Below, in pieces: positions 53,711 to 63,092 of a stretch of DNA of 64,000 nt. How positions within the stretch are numbered: position 1 is the stretch's first letter; each line of letters begins with the position of its first letter. A program made the translations under genes and the position numbers. Source of the DNA: Microvirga guangxiensis (GTDB lineage: Bacteria; Pseudomonadota; Alphaproteobacteria; Rhizobiales; Beijerinckiaceae); assembly GCF_900102135.1 (NCBI RefSeq), contig NZ_FMVJ01000004.1, forward strand, positions 434,001 through 498,000, written 5' to 3'. Below the pieces are notes generated by a model that saw only the letters and a list, made by a program, of their open reading frames with translations, ran no database searches and was not told where the DNA came from.

Positions 53711-54280
53711 TTAAGGCTCCAGCTCGCTGTCCCAGTAGAGATAGTCCATCCAGCTTTCGTGAAGGTAGTTCGGCGGGAAGAGCCGTCCGTTCGAGTGCAG
53801 ATCGTGGACGGTGGGGGCGAAGGGATGCTGGCGGGGCCACATCTCGACTTCGCGGGGCATCTTGTCGCCCTTCTTCAGATTGCAGGGGGCGCAGGCGGCG
53901 ACGACGTTTTCCCAGGTCGTCTGGCCGCCCTTGGAGCGGGGCACGACGTGGTCGAAGGTCAGGTCCTCACGGGTGCCGCAATATTGGCAGCTGAAACGGT
54001 CGCGCAGGAAAACGTTGAAGCGGGTGAAGGCCGGGTGCCGCGAGGGCTGAACGTAGGTCTTCAGAGAAATCACCGAGGGGAGGCGGACTTCGAAGCTCGG
54101 ACTTCGCACGACCTTGTCGTATTCAGAGACGATGTTGACCCGGTCCAGAAACACCGCCTTGATCGCATCCTGCCAACACCAGATGGACAAGGGGTAGTAA
54201 CTCAAAGGCCGGTAATCGGCATTGAGCACAAGGGCCGGACAGGCTTCCGGCCTTACAACAGGTTGGACGTGTACCGTCAC
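53711..54280 (-). CDS. HNH endonuclease-family protein
   Basis: About 189 residues from a GTG at 54280, with AGGAGG four bases upstream. The first half starts ALVLNADYRPLSYYPLSIW, typical of a widespread cyanobacterial/alphaproteobacterial HNH family. The HNH/zinc core is FSCQYCGTREDLTFDHVVPRS followed by ENVVAACAPCNLKKG. It is present in many genomes as a single chromosomal gene; the cellular role is not known. A longer frame upstream lacks a ribosome site. Confidence 0.85.
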   Translation of the reverse strand: MTVHVQPVVRPEACPALVLNADYRPLSYYPLSIWCWQDAIKAVFLDRVNIVSEYDKVVRSPSFEVRLPSVISLKTYVQPSRHPAFTRFNVFLRDRFSCQYCGTREDLTFDHVVPRSKGGQTTWENVVAACAPCNLKKGDKMPREVEMWPRQHPFAPTVHDLHSNGRLFPPNYLHESWMDYLYWDSELEP

Positions 54281-54430
54281 ATCGCCTCCTCTCAAAGAAG
54301 AGTAGCCCCGTCTGAGTAGACTATAGGCATTGTGACGCTGTTGTGAAGTTCGCAGATAAATGCGTTTGTGACGCACCACACAGGAAATGCGGCCAAGAAT
54401 GGCATTTTTTGTGAGTGTCCACCCCATCAG

Positions 54431-54540
54431 CCCTCATTCTGAGCAGCAGACCAGTCCGCGTCTCGAAGGAGGATCCAGCGCTCTTTGGAGATGTCTCGTC
54501 CTTCGAGACGATCGCGGCGTGGTCTCTTCAGGATGAGGGG
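54431..54540. repeat. Palindromic intergenic repeat of rhizobial type
   Basis: Nested inverted repeats: the outer arms are ccctcattctgag/cttcaggatgaggg and the inner arms tctcgaagga/tccttcgaga (54461-54470 and 54499-54508). This wording is typical of abundant intergenic elements in Hyphomicrobiales genomes (from memory). It lies between the HNH and DedA genes. Confidence 0.7.
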
Positions 54541-54574
54541 TATGGGGGATGCGGGAGAAGATAAGAGGTGAGGA

Positions 54575-55093
54575 ATGGCCCTTCTTCAGCACGTTTTCGG
54601 GTCGGTCGAGGCAGCCATCGCCGCCTATGGGGTCCTGGCTCTCTTTCTCATTCTCTATTTCGAATCCTTTGGCGTGCCGCTTCCCGGTGAAAGCGCCCTG
54701 ATCACCGTCTCGCTGCTGGCGGCCCACGGCGATCATGCCATCGGGCATGTCATTCTGGCGGCGTGGTGCGGGGCGGTGCTGGGAGACAGCACGGGCTATC
54801 TCATTGGGCGCATCGGCGGGCGGCCTGTGCTGTTGTGGCTGGCGCCAAAGATCCGGTTGACGCCGGATCGCCTGGCCCGGATTGAGAAAACCGCCCGCGA
54901 CAAGGGCTTCATCATGGTCATGACGGCGCGCTTCGTGGTGGGGCTGCGCCAGCTCAACGGCATTCTGGCCGGGTCGGTCGCCATGCCATGGCCGCGCTTT
55001 GTACTGGCGAACGCCTTGGGGGCGCTGCTCTGGGCGTCCTTCTGGAGCCTCGGGGCGTATTTCTTCGCCGACCTGTTCCGCCGCTTTCTGTAG
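54575..55093 (+). CDS. DedA-family membrane protein
   Basis: A 172-residue membrane protein with the DedA signatures LYFESFGVPLPGESALITVS, GDSTGYLIGRIGGR and MTARFVVGLRQLNGILAGS. DedA proteins recycle lipid carriers across the inner membrane and affect resistance to cationic peptides. It is shorter than typical 200-220-residue members. It converges with the hydroxybutyryl-CoA dehydrogenase gene two bases away. Confidence 0.9.
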   Translation: MALLQHVFGSVEAAIAAYGVLALFLILYFESFGVPLPGESALITVSLLAAHGDHAIGHVILAAWCGAVLGDSTGYLIGRIGGRPVLLWLAPKIRLTPDRLARIEKTARDKGFIMVMTARFVVGLRQLNGILAGSVAMPWPRFVLANALGALLWASFWSLGAYFFADLFRRFL

Positions 55094-55095
55094 GC

Positions 55096-55977
55096 CTAGC
55101 GGGTCGGGACCGGGTGCTCGCCGCGGTAATCGTAGAAGCCGCGCTTGGTCTTGCGGCCGAGCCAGCCGGCCTCGACGTATTTCACGAGAAGCGGGCAGGG
55201 GCGGTACTTGGAATCGGCCAGGCCCTCGTACAGGACCTGCATGATGGACAGGCAGGTGTCGAGGCCGATGAAGTCGGCGAGCTGCAGCGGGCCCATCGGA
55301 TGGTTCGCGCCGAGCCGCATGGCGGTGTCGATGGCCTCTACCGAGCCCACGCCCTCATAAAGGGTGTAGATCGCCTCGTTGATCATCGGCAGCAGGATGC
55401 GGTTGACGATGAAGGCCGGGAAATCCTCCGACACGGTCGAGGTCTTGCCGAGCTTGGCGATGAATTCCTTGGCGGATTCGTAAGTGGGATCGTCGGTCGC
55501 GATGCCGCGGATCAGCTCGACGAGCTGCATCACCGGCACCGGGTTCATGAAATGGATGCCGATGAACTTTTCCGGGCGGTCCGTGGCTGCGGCAAGGCGC
55601 GTGATGGAGATCGAGGACGTGTTCGTCGCGATCATCGCATCCGGGCGCAGGGAGGGGCAGAGATTGGTGAAGATCTTGCGCTTCACCTCCTCGTTCTCGG
55701 TTGCGGCCTCGATCACGATGTCGCAGACGCCGAGATCGTCATAGCCCCGCGCCGGCTTGATGCGCTCCAGCGCCCCCTGGCGGTCGGCGTCGGCGATGGC
55801 CCCCTTGGCGACCTGGCGGGCCATGTTGCCGTTAATGGTGGCAAGCCCGGCATTGATGCGCTCATCCGAGAGGTCGTGCAGCAGGACGCTGAAGCCTGCG
55901 AGTGAACAGACATGAGCGATGCCGCTCCCCATCTGCCCCGCGCCGATCACGCCAACCGTCTTGATCTCGATGCCCAT
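55096..55977 (-). CDS. 3-hydroxybutyryl-CoA dehydrogenase
   Basis: About 293 residues from the ATG at 55977. The NAD-binding motif is [21 protein letters not shown], followed by the active-site His region [18 protein letters not shown] and [18 protein letters not shown], then [16 protein letters not shown]. It oxidises (S)-3-hydroxybutyryl-CoA in polyhydroxybutyrate or fatty-acid metabolism. It sits downstream of etfB-etfA on the same strand, an order conserved in rhizobia, linking it to electron transfer from acyl-CoA dehydrogenases. Confidence 0.92.
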   Translation of the reverse strand: MGIEIKTVGVIGAGQMGSGIAHVCSLAGFSVLLHDLSDERINAGLATINGNMARQVAKGAIADADRQGALERIKPARGYDDLGVCDIVIEAATENEEVKRKIFTNLCPSLRPDAMIATNTSSISITRLAAATDRPEKFIGIHFMNPVPVMQLVELIRGIATDDPTYESAKEFIAKLGKTSTVSEDFPAFIVNRILLPMINEAIYTLYEGVGSVEAIDTAMRLGANHPMGPLQLADFIGLDTCLSIMQVLYEGLADSKYRPCPLLVKYVEAGWLGRKTKRGFYDYRGEHPVPTR

Positions 55978-56060
55978 CTGACTTCGCCTGCCATCCATGC
56001 TCAAAGCATCCGGGCGAGCGCTCCCGCCCGGATTGTTTCACTCACCTATTCCTGGACCGA

Positions 56061-57002
56061 TTAACCGGCTTTGGTCAACTCATCCTTGAGTTCAGGGAGG
56101 ATTGAGAAGAGATCGCCCACGAGGCCGTAATCGGCGACCTGGAAGATCGGCGCCTCCTCGTCCTTGTTGATCGCAACAATGACTTTGGAATCCTTCATAC
56201 CCGCCAGATGCTGAATGGCGCCTGAAATGCCGACCGCGATGTAGAGATCGGGCGCCACGACCTTGCCGGTCTGTCCCACCTGCCAGTCGTTCGGAGCATA
56301 GCCCGCATCCACGGCCGCGCGCGAAGCGCCCATGGCCGCGCCCAGCTTGTCGGCGATCGGCTCGATATACTGCTTGAAGTTCTCCGCAGAGCCCAGCGAG
56401 CGTCCGCCCGAGATGATGATCCGCGCCGAGGTCAGCTCGGGACGGTCGGACTTCGCGATTTCTTCGCCCTTGAAGCTCGACAGCCCGGCATCGCTGGCCG
56501 CGTTCACCGTCTCAATCGCAGCCGAGCCACCCTCGCCGGCGGCCGGGAAGGCGGCCGTGCGCACCGTGATCACCTTCTTGGCGTCGGTGGCCTGCACCGT
56601 CTGGATGGCGTTGCCGGCATAGATCGGGCGCTCGAAGGTGTCGGGCGACACGACCTTGGTGATGTCGGAGACCTGCATCACGTCGAGCAGGGCCGCGACG
56701 CGCGGCATGATGTTCTTGCCGTTCGAGGTCGAGGGCGCGACGAGCGCATCGTAGGAGCCGGCCAGCGAGACGATCAGGTCGGCGGCGGGCTCGGCCAGCA
56801 TGTGCTCATAGGCTGGAGCATCGGCCAGGAGCACCTTCTCCACGCCCTCGAGCTTGGCGGCGGCTTCCGCCGCAGCCTGGGCGTTGGAGCCGGCCACCAG
56901 CACGTGAACCGGTGCGCCCAGGGCCTTCGCCGCGGAGAGGGCCTTGTGAGTGGCGTCCTTGAGCTGGGTGTTGTCGTGCTCGGCAATCAGCAACGTGGTC
57001 AT
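56061..57002 (-). CDS. etfA: Electron transfer flavoprotein, alpha subunit
   Basis: A 313-residue protein with the FAD-binding C-terminal domain: RIIISGGRSLGSAENFKQY, GASRAAVDAGYAPNDWQVGQ, then KVVAPDLYIAVGISGAIQHLAGM. It pairs with EtfB to carry electrons from acyl-CoA and dimethylglycine dehydrogenases to the quinone pool. It follows etfB by 15 bases, and GGGAGAA precedes the ATG. Confidence 0.97.
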   Translation of the reverse strand: MTTLLIAEHDNTQLKDATHKALSAAKALGAPVHVLVAGSNAQAAAEAAAKLEGVEKVLLADAPAYEHMLAEPAADLIVSLAGSYDALVAPSTSNGKNIMPRVAALLDVMQVSDITKVVSPDTFERPIYAGNAIQTVQATDAKKVITVRTAAFPAAGEGGSAAIETVNAASDAGLSSFKGEEIAKSDRPELTSARIIISGGRSLGSAENFKQYIEPIADKLGAAMGASRAAVDAGYAPNDWQVGQTGKVVAPDLYIAVGISGAIQHLAGMKDSKVIVAINKDEEAPIFQVADYGLVGDLFSILPELKDELTKAG

Positions 57003-57017
57003 TGTTCTTGTTCTCCC

Positions 57018-57767
57018 TTAGAGCACGCCGGCTTCGGTCTTGAGCTTCTGGACGAGTTCGGCGACGGAACCCACCTTCACGCCGGCCTTGCGGCCGCCCG
57101 GCTCGGCGGTCTTGAGCACCTTCAGGCGCGGGGCCACATCGACGCCCAGCGTCTCGGGCGAAGTCTCGTCGAGGGGCTTCTTCTTGGCCTTCATGATGTT
57201 GGGAAGGCTCGCATAGCGCGGCTCGTTGAGGCGCAGGTCCGTGGTGACGATGGCGGGCAGCTTGAGGCCCACCGTCTGCAGGCCGCCGTCGACCTCGCGG
57301 GTCACGTCGACCTCGCCCTCGCCCACATTGACCTTGAAGGCGAAGGTGCCCTGGGGCCAGCCCAGGAGGGCGGCGAGCATCTGGCCGGTCTGGTTGGAAT
57401 CGTCGTCGATGGCCTGCTTGCCCATGATCACGAGATTGGGCTTCTCCTGCTCGATCACGCCCTTGAGGATCTTGGCGACGGCCAGCGGCTCGACGGCGGC
57501 GTCGGTCTTGACCAGGATGCCGCGGTCGGCACCCATGGCGAGCGCCGTGCGGATGGTCTCGCCGGCTTGGCTCGGGCCGATGGAGACGGCAACGATCTCG
57601 GTGGCCTTGCCCTGCTCTTTCAGGCGCACGGCTTCTTCCACCGCGATCTCGTCGAAGGGGTTCATCGACATCTTCACGTTGGCGAGTTCAACGCCAGACC
57701 CATCGCCCTTCACGCGGATCTTCACGTTGTAGTCGACCACTCGCTTCACACACACAAGAAGCTTCAT
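57018..57767 (-). CDS. etfB: Electron transfer flavoprotein, beta subunit
   Basis: A 249-residue protein beginning [20 protein letters not shown], with [17 protein letters not shown], the AMP-binding [22 protein letters not shown] and [23 protein letters not shown] motifs. It forms the heterodimer with EtfA. It is the first gene of the etfB-etfA-hydroxybutyryl-CoA dehydrogenase operon. A palindromic repeat lies upstream. Confidence 0.97.
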   Translation of the reverse strand: MKLLVCVKRVVDYNVKIRVKGDGSGVELANVKMSMNPFDEIAVEEAVRLKEQGKATEIVAVSIGPSQAGETIRTALAMGADRGILVKTDAAVEPLAVAKILKGVIEQEKPNLVIMGKQAIDDDSNQTGQMLAALLGWPQGTFAFKVNVGEGEVDVTREVDGGLQTVGLKLPAIVTTDLRLNEPRYASLPNIMKAKKKPLDETSPETLGVDVAPRLKVLKTAEPGGRKAGVKVGSVAELVQKLKTEAGVL

Positions 57768-57850
57768 TCGTCTGTCCTCATTGAAGGTCAGGTCCGGATA
57801 TGGCCCATGGGAAGCTCTCCGGACAGATAGGAAAAAGGCGGAACGGACCC

Positions 57851-57901
57851 TAGAGCATCGAACCTGAAAGTGGAATGCACTTTTGGGGCCAATCCGATGC
57901 T
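57851..57901. repeat. Palindromic intergenic repeat
   Basis: Nested inverted repeats agcatcg/cgatgct and aaagtg/cacttt within 57854-57901, upstream of etfB. Nearby bases (57931-57955) carry ggaaaaccgggaccactttt, a second motif often found with it. It resembles repeats dispersed in Hyphomicrobiales genomes (from memory). Confidence 0.65.
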
Positions 57902-58004
57902 CCTTTTATAGGGGAGCGCACCGCTCGTGGGGAAAACCGGGACCACTTTTCCCTGGCGCGGCCCACTGGGTCCGCACGATGCGCGAGCATTACGTCTTCG
58001 AATG

Positions 58005-58754
58005 TCAACGCGGCGTCTGCAATTCCTGCGCTGCGGCGCGCGCCAGAACCGGATCGTAGCGATGACGCATGATGGGGATGAGAATAGCGCCCGCGATGAA
58101 CCCGCCAAGATGGGCAAACCATCCCACGCCCTCATCCGCGCCGAAGAAAGCGGACACGAACTGCACGGCGAACCAGAAGCCGATGGCCCAATAGGCCGGA
58201 AGCCGAAGAGGGATTCCGCCGAGGAACAGGGCCCAGATCCGCACGCGCGGATAGAGGATCACATAGGCCGCCACCACGCCCGACACGCCGCCGGACGCGC
58301 CGATGAGCGGACGCTCCGGTGCGGGAAGAATGAAGCTCTCCGGCATGCTCGCGCCCACCATGGAGAACGAGGCGACCGCATGCACGAAGCTCGCCGCGAT
58401 GCCGCAGATCAGGAAGAACAGAAGGAAGCGCAGATGCCCCATCGCGTCTTCCACATTGTCCCCGAACACCCATAGGAACAGCAGGTTGCCGATCAGGTGA
58501 AACCAGGATCCGTGCAGGAAGATGTTGGTGACGAGCGTCATCCACACCGGCACGAAAGGGTAGCCCTCGGGCAATCTCTCGTAACCGAACAGCACCGCCG
58601 GGATAAGGCCGAAGCCGCCGACCATCTCATCGGCCGACAATGGCCCATAAACGAAGACGAGATGGACCATGATGCAGATCACGATCAGGGACCGCGCCAC
58701 GACCGGCGTCTTCATGTGCTGGAGCGGGACGCCATCGTGGAGCGGAAGGAACAT
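58005..58754 (-). CDS. Rhomboid-family intramembrane serine protease
   Basis: A 249-residue polytopic protein. Active-site features are visible: TNIFLHGSWFHLIGNLLFLW in the second segment, the catalytic Ser in LIGASGGVSGVVAAYV and the catalytic His in GWFAHLGGFIAGA. Rhomboids cleave membrane proteins within the bilayer. It is preceded by the cobalamin adenosyltransferase gene by 12 bases on the same strand. Confidence 0.92.
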   Translation of the reverse strand: MFLPLHDGVPLQHMKTPVVARSLIVICIMVHLVFVYGPLSADEMVGGFGLIPAVLFGYERLPEGYPFVPVWMTLVTNIFLHGSWFHLIGNLLFLWVFGDNVEDAMGHLRFLLFFLICGIAASFVHAVASFSMVGASMPESFILPAPERPLIGASGGVSGVVAAYVILYPRVRIWALFLGGIPLRLPAYWAIGFWFAVQFVSAFFGADEGVGWFAHLGGFIAGAILIPIMRHRYDPVLARAAAQELQTPR

Positions 58755-58766
58755 GAGCCCGGCCTT

Positions 58767-59342
58767 TCAGCGATTCTGACCGGGGACCCAGAGAACGTCC
58801 AAATTTCCTTTGTCGTTGACGTGGCGGGATGCGACGAAAAGAAAATCGGAGAGGCGGTTGAGATACTTCACGGCCTCTTCGGAGACCTTCTCGTCCGGCT
58901 TCTGGATCAGTTCGACCACGTTGCGCTCGGCGCGCCGGCAGACGGTGCGGGCGAGATGCAGGGCCGCCGCGGCGGGGGTGCCGCCCGGCAGCACGAAGGA
59001 GCGCAAGGGTTCGAGATCTGCATTCAGGGCATCGATCTCCTGCTCGAGACGATCGACCTGCCCTTGCGTCACGCGAAGCGGCTCGTAGGGAAGCGGCTTG
59101 TCCGTCTCGACGGTCGCAAGATCGGCGCCGAGATCGAAGAGATCGTTCTGGATGCGGCCGAGCATGGCATCGATGCTCATGTCCTTCGTGTGCAGGCGAG
59201 CCATGCCGATGCAGGCATTGGTTTCGTCCACCGTGCCGAAGGCTTCGATGCGAAGATCGTGCTTGGGGCGGCGTCCGCCGGCGGCGAGCGCCGTCGTGCC
59301 TTTATCCCCGGTGCGGGTGTAGATTCGATTGAGAACGACCAT
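58767..59342 (-). CDS. Cob(I)alamin adenosyltransferase, PduO type
   Basis: A 191-residue protein with the N-terminal ATP site IYTRTGDKGTTALAAGGR, the core FGTVDETNACIGMAR and LHLARTVCRRAERNVVEL, and the terminal SDFLFVASRHVN. It attaches the adenosyl group to cobalamin, needed for methylmalonyl-CoA mutase and other B12 enzymes. It lies between the rhomboid and PagL-like genes on the minus strand. PduO rather than CobA type is clear from the motifs. Confidence 0.94.
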   Translation of the reverse strand: MVVLNRIYTRTGDKGTTALAAGGRRPKHDLRIEAFGTVDETNACIGMARLHTKDMSIDAMLGRIQNDLFDLGADLATVETDKPLPYEPLRVTQGQVDRLEQEIDALNADLEPLRSFVLPGGTPAAAALHLARTVCRRAERNVVELIQKPDEKVSEEAVKYLNRLSDFLFVASRHVNDKGNLDVLWVPGQNR

Positions 59343-59369
59343 GAAAGGCCCGAATTTGAAGGGTTTCGC

Positions 59370-59945
59370 TTAGAACGAATACCCAACCCGGGCGCCGACA
59401 TTCGTCAAGCCCCGATTTTCGGAGCAGGCGCCTGCATTGGAGAGATGCTCAATGGTGGCCATCACGCTCCAGTTGGCGGAAAGACGCACGCCGACGGAGC
59501 CGGATTCACGGAAGAGAGGCGAGCAGCCCAGGGCCTGATGATCCGAGAACGGGTCGTTGACCTTGTCCTCGCCGTTGTGAATGGCGCCGCCAAGGCTGCC
59601 TTCCACGAACACGCTCGGGGTGATGTCGAGCGTCCAGGTGAGGCCCGCATAGGCGAAGCTCGTCCGGTCATCGAAGTTCAGGCTGCCGCCGATATGGGGG
59701 CGGGGGATGAAGTAGCTCGTGAACAGGTCCGATGCCGTGAAGGGCTTCGCGAGAAGGATTTCACCGGTGAGATTGGCGGAGCCATCCTCGCCTTCGGGAC
59801 CCCAAGGATCCTGGGCGGAGAAACCCATCCGGAACTCGGAAAGAAGGCTCGGCTGAGCCGATTTCCTTGCGTCAGAGGCAAGCAGGCTGGTCGATCCTGC
59901 GAACAGGACCAGAAGGCTCATGCCTATGGCTTTGCTGACGCGCAT
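59370..59945 (-). CDS. PagL-like lipid A deacylase / acyloxyacyl hydrolase
   Basis: About 191 residues from the ATG at 59945. A signal peptide (AIGMSLLVLFAGSTSLLAS) precedes an eight-stranded outer-membrane barrel. The catalytic His-Ser pair is in MATIEHLSNAGACSENRG, followed by a typical terminal strand (LTNVGARVGYSF) ending in Phe. PagL removes the 3-O acyl chain of lipid A and may be used for envelope remodelling. It is 27 bases upstream of the adenosyltransferase gene. Confidence 0.85.
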   Translation of the reverse strand: MRVSKAIGMSLLVLFAGSTSLLASDARKSAQPSLLSEFRMGFSAQDPWGPEGEDGSANLTGEILLAKPFTASDLFTSYFIPRPHIGGSLNFDDRTSFAYAGLTWTLDITPSVFVEGSLGGAIHNGEDKVNDPFSDHQALGCSPLFRESGSVGVRLSANWSVMATIEHLSNAGACSENRGLTNVGARVGYSF

Positions 59946-60051
59946 TATTAAGAAATCCAATGCTTATTGATTTAAGGCCGCCAGGCTACGCCCTTATGGC
60001 TAATGATCTCTTAATACAAACCGTGGCGAAAAAGTGTCAAGACCAAGAAGG

Positions 60052-60243
60052 CTAGGCCGCTCTCCACCAAATTACCCCCATGATCACAATGATCGCCAGG
60101 AACTGAAGCAGAACACGTAGCCTCATCAGGTGTTGCGACCGGTTGGCGCTGCCGCCGCGCAACATGTTGACGAGACCGAGCAGCAGGACGAAGGCCACGG
60201 CCAGAACCGCAACCGGCACAATGATATCGGCAAAACTTGTCAT
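60052..60243 (-). CDS. HIG1-motif twin-transmembrane protein
   Basis: About 63 residues from the ATG at 60243 (MTSFADIIVPVAVLAVAFV). Two membrane segments flank a loop with NMLRGGSANRSQHLMRLRV followed by LLQ, matching the (Q/I)x3(R/H)xRx3Q motif of the HIG1 family (Q, R, R, Q). HIG1 proteins associate with cytochrome oxidase or respiratory supercomplexes in mitochondria; the bacterial relatives are not characterised. It lies upstream of the adenosyltransferase cluster. Confidence 0.8.
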   Translation of the reverse strand: MTSFADIIVPVAVLAVAFVLLLGLVNMLRGGSANRSQHLMRLRVLLQFLAIIVIMGVIWWRAA

Positions 60244-60339
60244 CGTGATTCCATGAATGGACCCGGAAGCCGGCAAGCGGCGTCCAGGCGAAGGAGGGGG
60301 CTTCACGCTTTTTGAAGCCGCCCTCTCTTAACCCTAAAC

Positions 60340-62919
60340 CTAATTCCTGCGAAGCAGGCGCTCGAAGTAATCGAGTTCTTCCTGCGGACGCGCCGGATCG
60401 CCGAGCTTGCGCCGCAGTTCTTCGAGAATGCGCTGGGCTGCACCGGCCGCTCCGCCTGGGCCGCTCAACATGTCACGGGTGTTGTCCGAATAGCCCCTGT
60501 TCTGTCTGGGACGCCCCAAAGGATCGTCGTTGTTCTGCGCGGCCTGTCCCTGACCCTGGGGCTCGCCTTGCCCGGGCTGATCGCCGGCCTGCTGGTTGCC
60601 GTCCTGGCCCTGCTGCATCTGCTGGGCCATGCCCTGCATGCCGCGGCGCAGATTTTCGAGGGCGCGTCCCTGCGCATCGACCGCCTGGCCGTCCCGTCCC
60701 TGTCCGAGCGCGCCTTCGGCTTCACGCATGTCCTGCTCAGCCTCGCCGAATCCCTGCTCGCCCTGCATGCCCATGCCTTCCATGCGCCGCTGCAATTCCT
60801 CCAGCCGCTCGCGCAGGGCCTGCTGCCGCTGGCGAAGACCGAGCGGGTCCATCTGGTCCGAGGTGCCGTTCTGGCTCTCCTCCTGGCCTTCGCCCTGTTC
60901 TCCCTGTTGACCCTGCTGCCCCTGCTGGCGCTGGCCCCGCTGGCGCTGTCCCTGGCGCTGACCATTGCGGTCGCCCTGCTGCATGCGCCGGTTCTGGCCA
61001 TCGCGGAAGGTCTCGTCGCGCAGGTTCTGCTGCTCGCGGGTCATATCCTCCAGGTCGCGCATGGCCTGATTCATCTCCTGCCCGAGCGGATCGGTCATGC
61101 GGCCGTTGGGCTGTGCCGTCTGGAGGTTCTCAAGGATGTTGCGCAGCTGGTCGAGAAGGCGCTGGGCCTCCGCCATGTCGCCACGGCGCATGGCTTCTTC
61201 CATCCGCTGGAGCATGCGGTTGAGATCGTCCTGAGTGATCATCCGGTCGGGCGTACGCTGGTTCTGATTCTCGGCCTGCCGGTTCTGCTGCATGCGCTGG
61301 GCGAATTCGCGCAGGAACCTGTCCATGGCCTGGCGCAGCTCGTCGGTGAGACGCTTGATCTCATCGTCCGCCGCGCCGCGCTCCATGGCTTCCTTGAGGC
61401 GCTCCTGGGCCGCGCGCAGCTGCTGCTCGGCATCGGAGAGATTTCCGTCCTCGATCTGCAGCGCCATGCTCCAGAGCCAATCGGCGACCTCGGTCAGACC
61501 CTCGTCGTTCCTGGCGATGCGCAGGCGCTCGGCAGCGGCGCGAAGTCCCAGGAACACGCCCCATTGCGGCGTGAATTCCGCAGGTTCGATGAGAAGTGCG
61601 TCGAGGGCGGTCTGCACGCGCTTGCGGTCGTCGGGCGCGAGCACGAGGTTGCGCCGTTGCTCCACGAGGGCCTTCGCCAGGGGATTGGTGAAGGGACGCT
61701 GCGGCAGCTTGAAGGTGAGGGTGTCGCTCGTCGCCTCCTGACCGGCCTCGTCCTTCGCCTTGAGCCTGATCGTCACCTGGGCCCCGGCCCAGGGATGATT
61801 GGTCAGGTCGACGGGAGAACGGGTGTCGGGCGCATTCTCCTCGTGGCTCGGGAGGCTGAGCGTGAGGGTGGGAGCGGGCACGAGGGAGCGGCCCTTGGTG
61901 CCGTCCGCCTTCTCCACCTTCCCTTCGAGGGAGGTGATGCCGTAATCGTCCTTGCCCTTGTAGATCAGGGTGAAGGTGCCTCGCTCATTGACCTCCGGCT
62001 CCCCGGTGAAGGCGATTTCCGGAATTCGGTCGGGAATGGCTTCGACATTGAGGGTGACGCTCTGGGCAAAGCCCGTGCTGACGGTGAGTTCCGTGCTGCC
62101 TTCGAGGGTGTAGCGTTCCTCGCGCAGATCCGCGCGCTGGTTGGTTTTGGGCGGCAGCGCGGTGAGGCCCTTGCCGGGGCTGATCTCCGCCGTGCCGTCG
62201 CCGGCCACCCGGATGACGATGGTGGAGCGGATCGGCGCCCGCAAGGACTGGCCCTTCGCGAGATCGATCATCAGCGGAGGCATGCGGGTATAGAGCGGCG
62301 GATCGATCCACCCATCGATACGGAAGGAGGGCGCCGAAGCCGAGGCCCCGCGCCAGTCGAAGGCCGCCTTGAGGCGCGAGCCGATTTCCGGACCCGCCAC
62401 GAAGGCGCTGGTCACCAGGGCAAGGACGCCTGCCGCCCGAAGCGCATAGCGGTCGCGCCGGGGCATGTCGGGCCGGGGCGCGGCGACCCGCATCCGGCCG
62501 ACGGCCTCCTCGGCCCGTTTGCGATGGAGAGACCAGAGAGCCCGCGTTCCGGGATCGCTGGAGCCCAGCGCCAGGCTGTCGTCGAGCACCCGGGCCGGGC
62601 CGTGGGTCAGGCCGGTGTCCCGGTCGAGGCGGTCGAGAGCCCGCGTGCGGCTGGGCATCCGCAGGCGCAGGATGGGCCAGAGGGAGAGCAGAAAGGCCGC
62701 GGTGAAGAGGCTCAGGCCCACCGAGCGCCAGAACGGGGTGGCATCGAGCCAGAGGCCGAGCCATGACAGCGTCAGGAAAAGCAGAACGATGGCGAGGGGC
62801 AGCCACAGGCGGGGCCACGCCTCCTCCCACCAGAGAGACCAGCGGGCATGCGTGATCAGGCGCCCGAACCTCTTGCTCAGGTTGCTCTGCGCAGGCGACG
62901 GGTTCGGGCCTTCGCTCAT
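60340..62919 (-). CDS. TIGR02302/DUF4175-family protein
   Basis: An 859-residue protein with two or three N-terminal membrane segments (residues 35-85 and near 165). A beta-rich region with Ig-like segments (PEVNERGTFTLIYKGKDDYGI) lies at about 190-400, and a long Gln/Arg/Glu/Met-rich helical C-terminal third follows (coiled coil, residues 470-860). It is found only in alphaproteobacteria and is often beside lysA, as here. Function unknown; the topology suggests a membrane-anchored periplasmic scaffold. The minus-strand assignment is certain because the family features are clear. Confidence 0.88.
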   Translation of the reverse strand: MSEGPNPSPAQSNLSKRFGRLITHARWSLWWEEAWPRLWLPLAIVLLFLTLSWLGLWLDATPFWRSVGLSLFTAAFLLSLWPILRLRMPSRTRALDRLDRDTGLTHGPARVLDDSLALGSSDPGTRALWSLHRKRAEEAVGRMRVAAPRPDMPRRDRYALRAAGVLALVTSAFVAGPEIGSRLKAAFDWRGASASAPSFRIDGWIDPPLYTRMPPLMIDLAKGQSLRAPIRSTIVIRVAGDGTAEISPGKGLTALPPKTNQRADLREERYTLEGSTELTVSTGFAQSVTLNVEAIPDRIPEIAFTGEPEVNERGTFTLIYKGKDDYGITSLEGKVEKADGTKGRSLVPAPTLTLSLPSHEENAPDTRSPVDLTNHPWAGAQVTIRLKAKDEAGQEATSDTLTFKLPQRPFTNPLAKALVEQRRNLVLAPDDRKRVQTALDALLIEPAEFTPQWGVFLGLRAAAERLRIARNDEGLTEVADWLWSMALQIEDGNLSDAEQQLRAAQERLKEAMERGAADDEIKRLTDELRQAMDRFLREFAQRMQQNRQAENQNQRTPDRMITQDDLNRMLQRMEEAMRRGDMAEAQRLLDQLRNILENLQTAQPNGRMTDPLGQEMNQAMRDLEDMTREQQNLRDETFRDGQNRRMQQGDRNGQRQGQRQRGQRQQGQQGQQGEQGEGQEESQNGTSDQMDPLGLRQRQQALRERLEELQRRMEGMGMQGEQGFGEAEQDMREAEGALGQGRDGQAVDAQGRALENLRRGMQGMAQQMQQGQDGNQQAGDQPGQGEPQGQGQAAQNNDDPLGRPRQNRGYSDNTRDMLSGPGGAAGAAQRILEELRRKLGDPARPQEELDYFERLLRRN

Positions 62920-63092
62920 GCCAACACTCTCCGCAGCACAGGTTGTGCTAAAGCCCCCCTCGAAAAGCTAGCACGCCATGCCCGAATGACCAGCCGCCAA
63001 ATCGGCACAAAGCGCCGCAAGGGAAGCTCCAGGCCGGTGTCGCGTTCACATCCTCGTCATAGAGGCGCGGCCCGGGCTCGGAGGCCGGGGCT

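Noticed and set aside
58497..59951. A 484-codon plus-strand frame
   Set aside because: It is antisense to the rhomboid, PduO-type and PagL-like genes, all of which have intact motifs. Its product shows no domain.
60568..62766. A 732-codon open frame on the plus strand
   Set aside because: It lies fully antisense to the DUF4175 gene, whose family features are clear. Long antisense frames are expected in GC-rich codons, and its product has only repetitive Leu/Ala/His-rich sequence.
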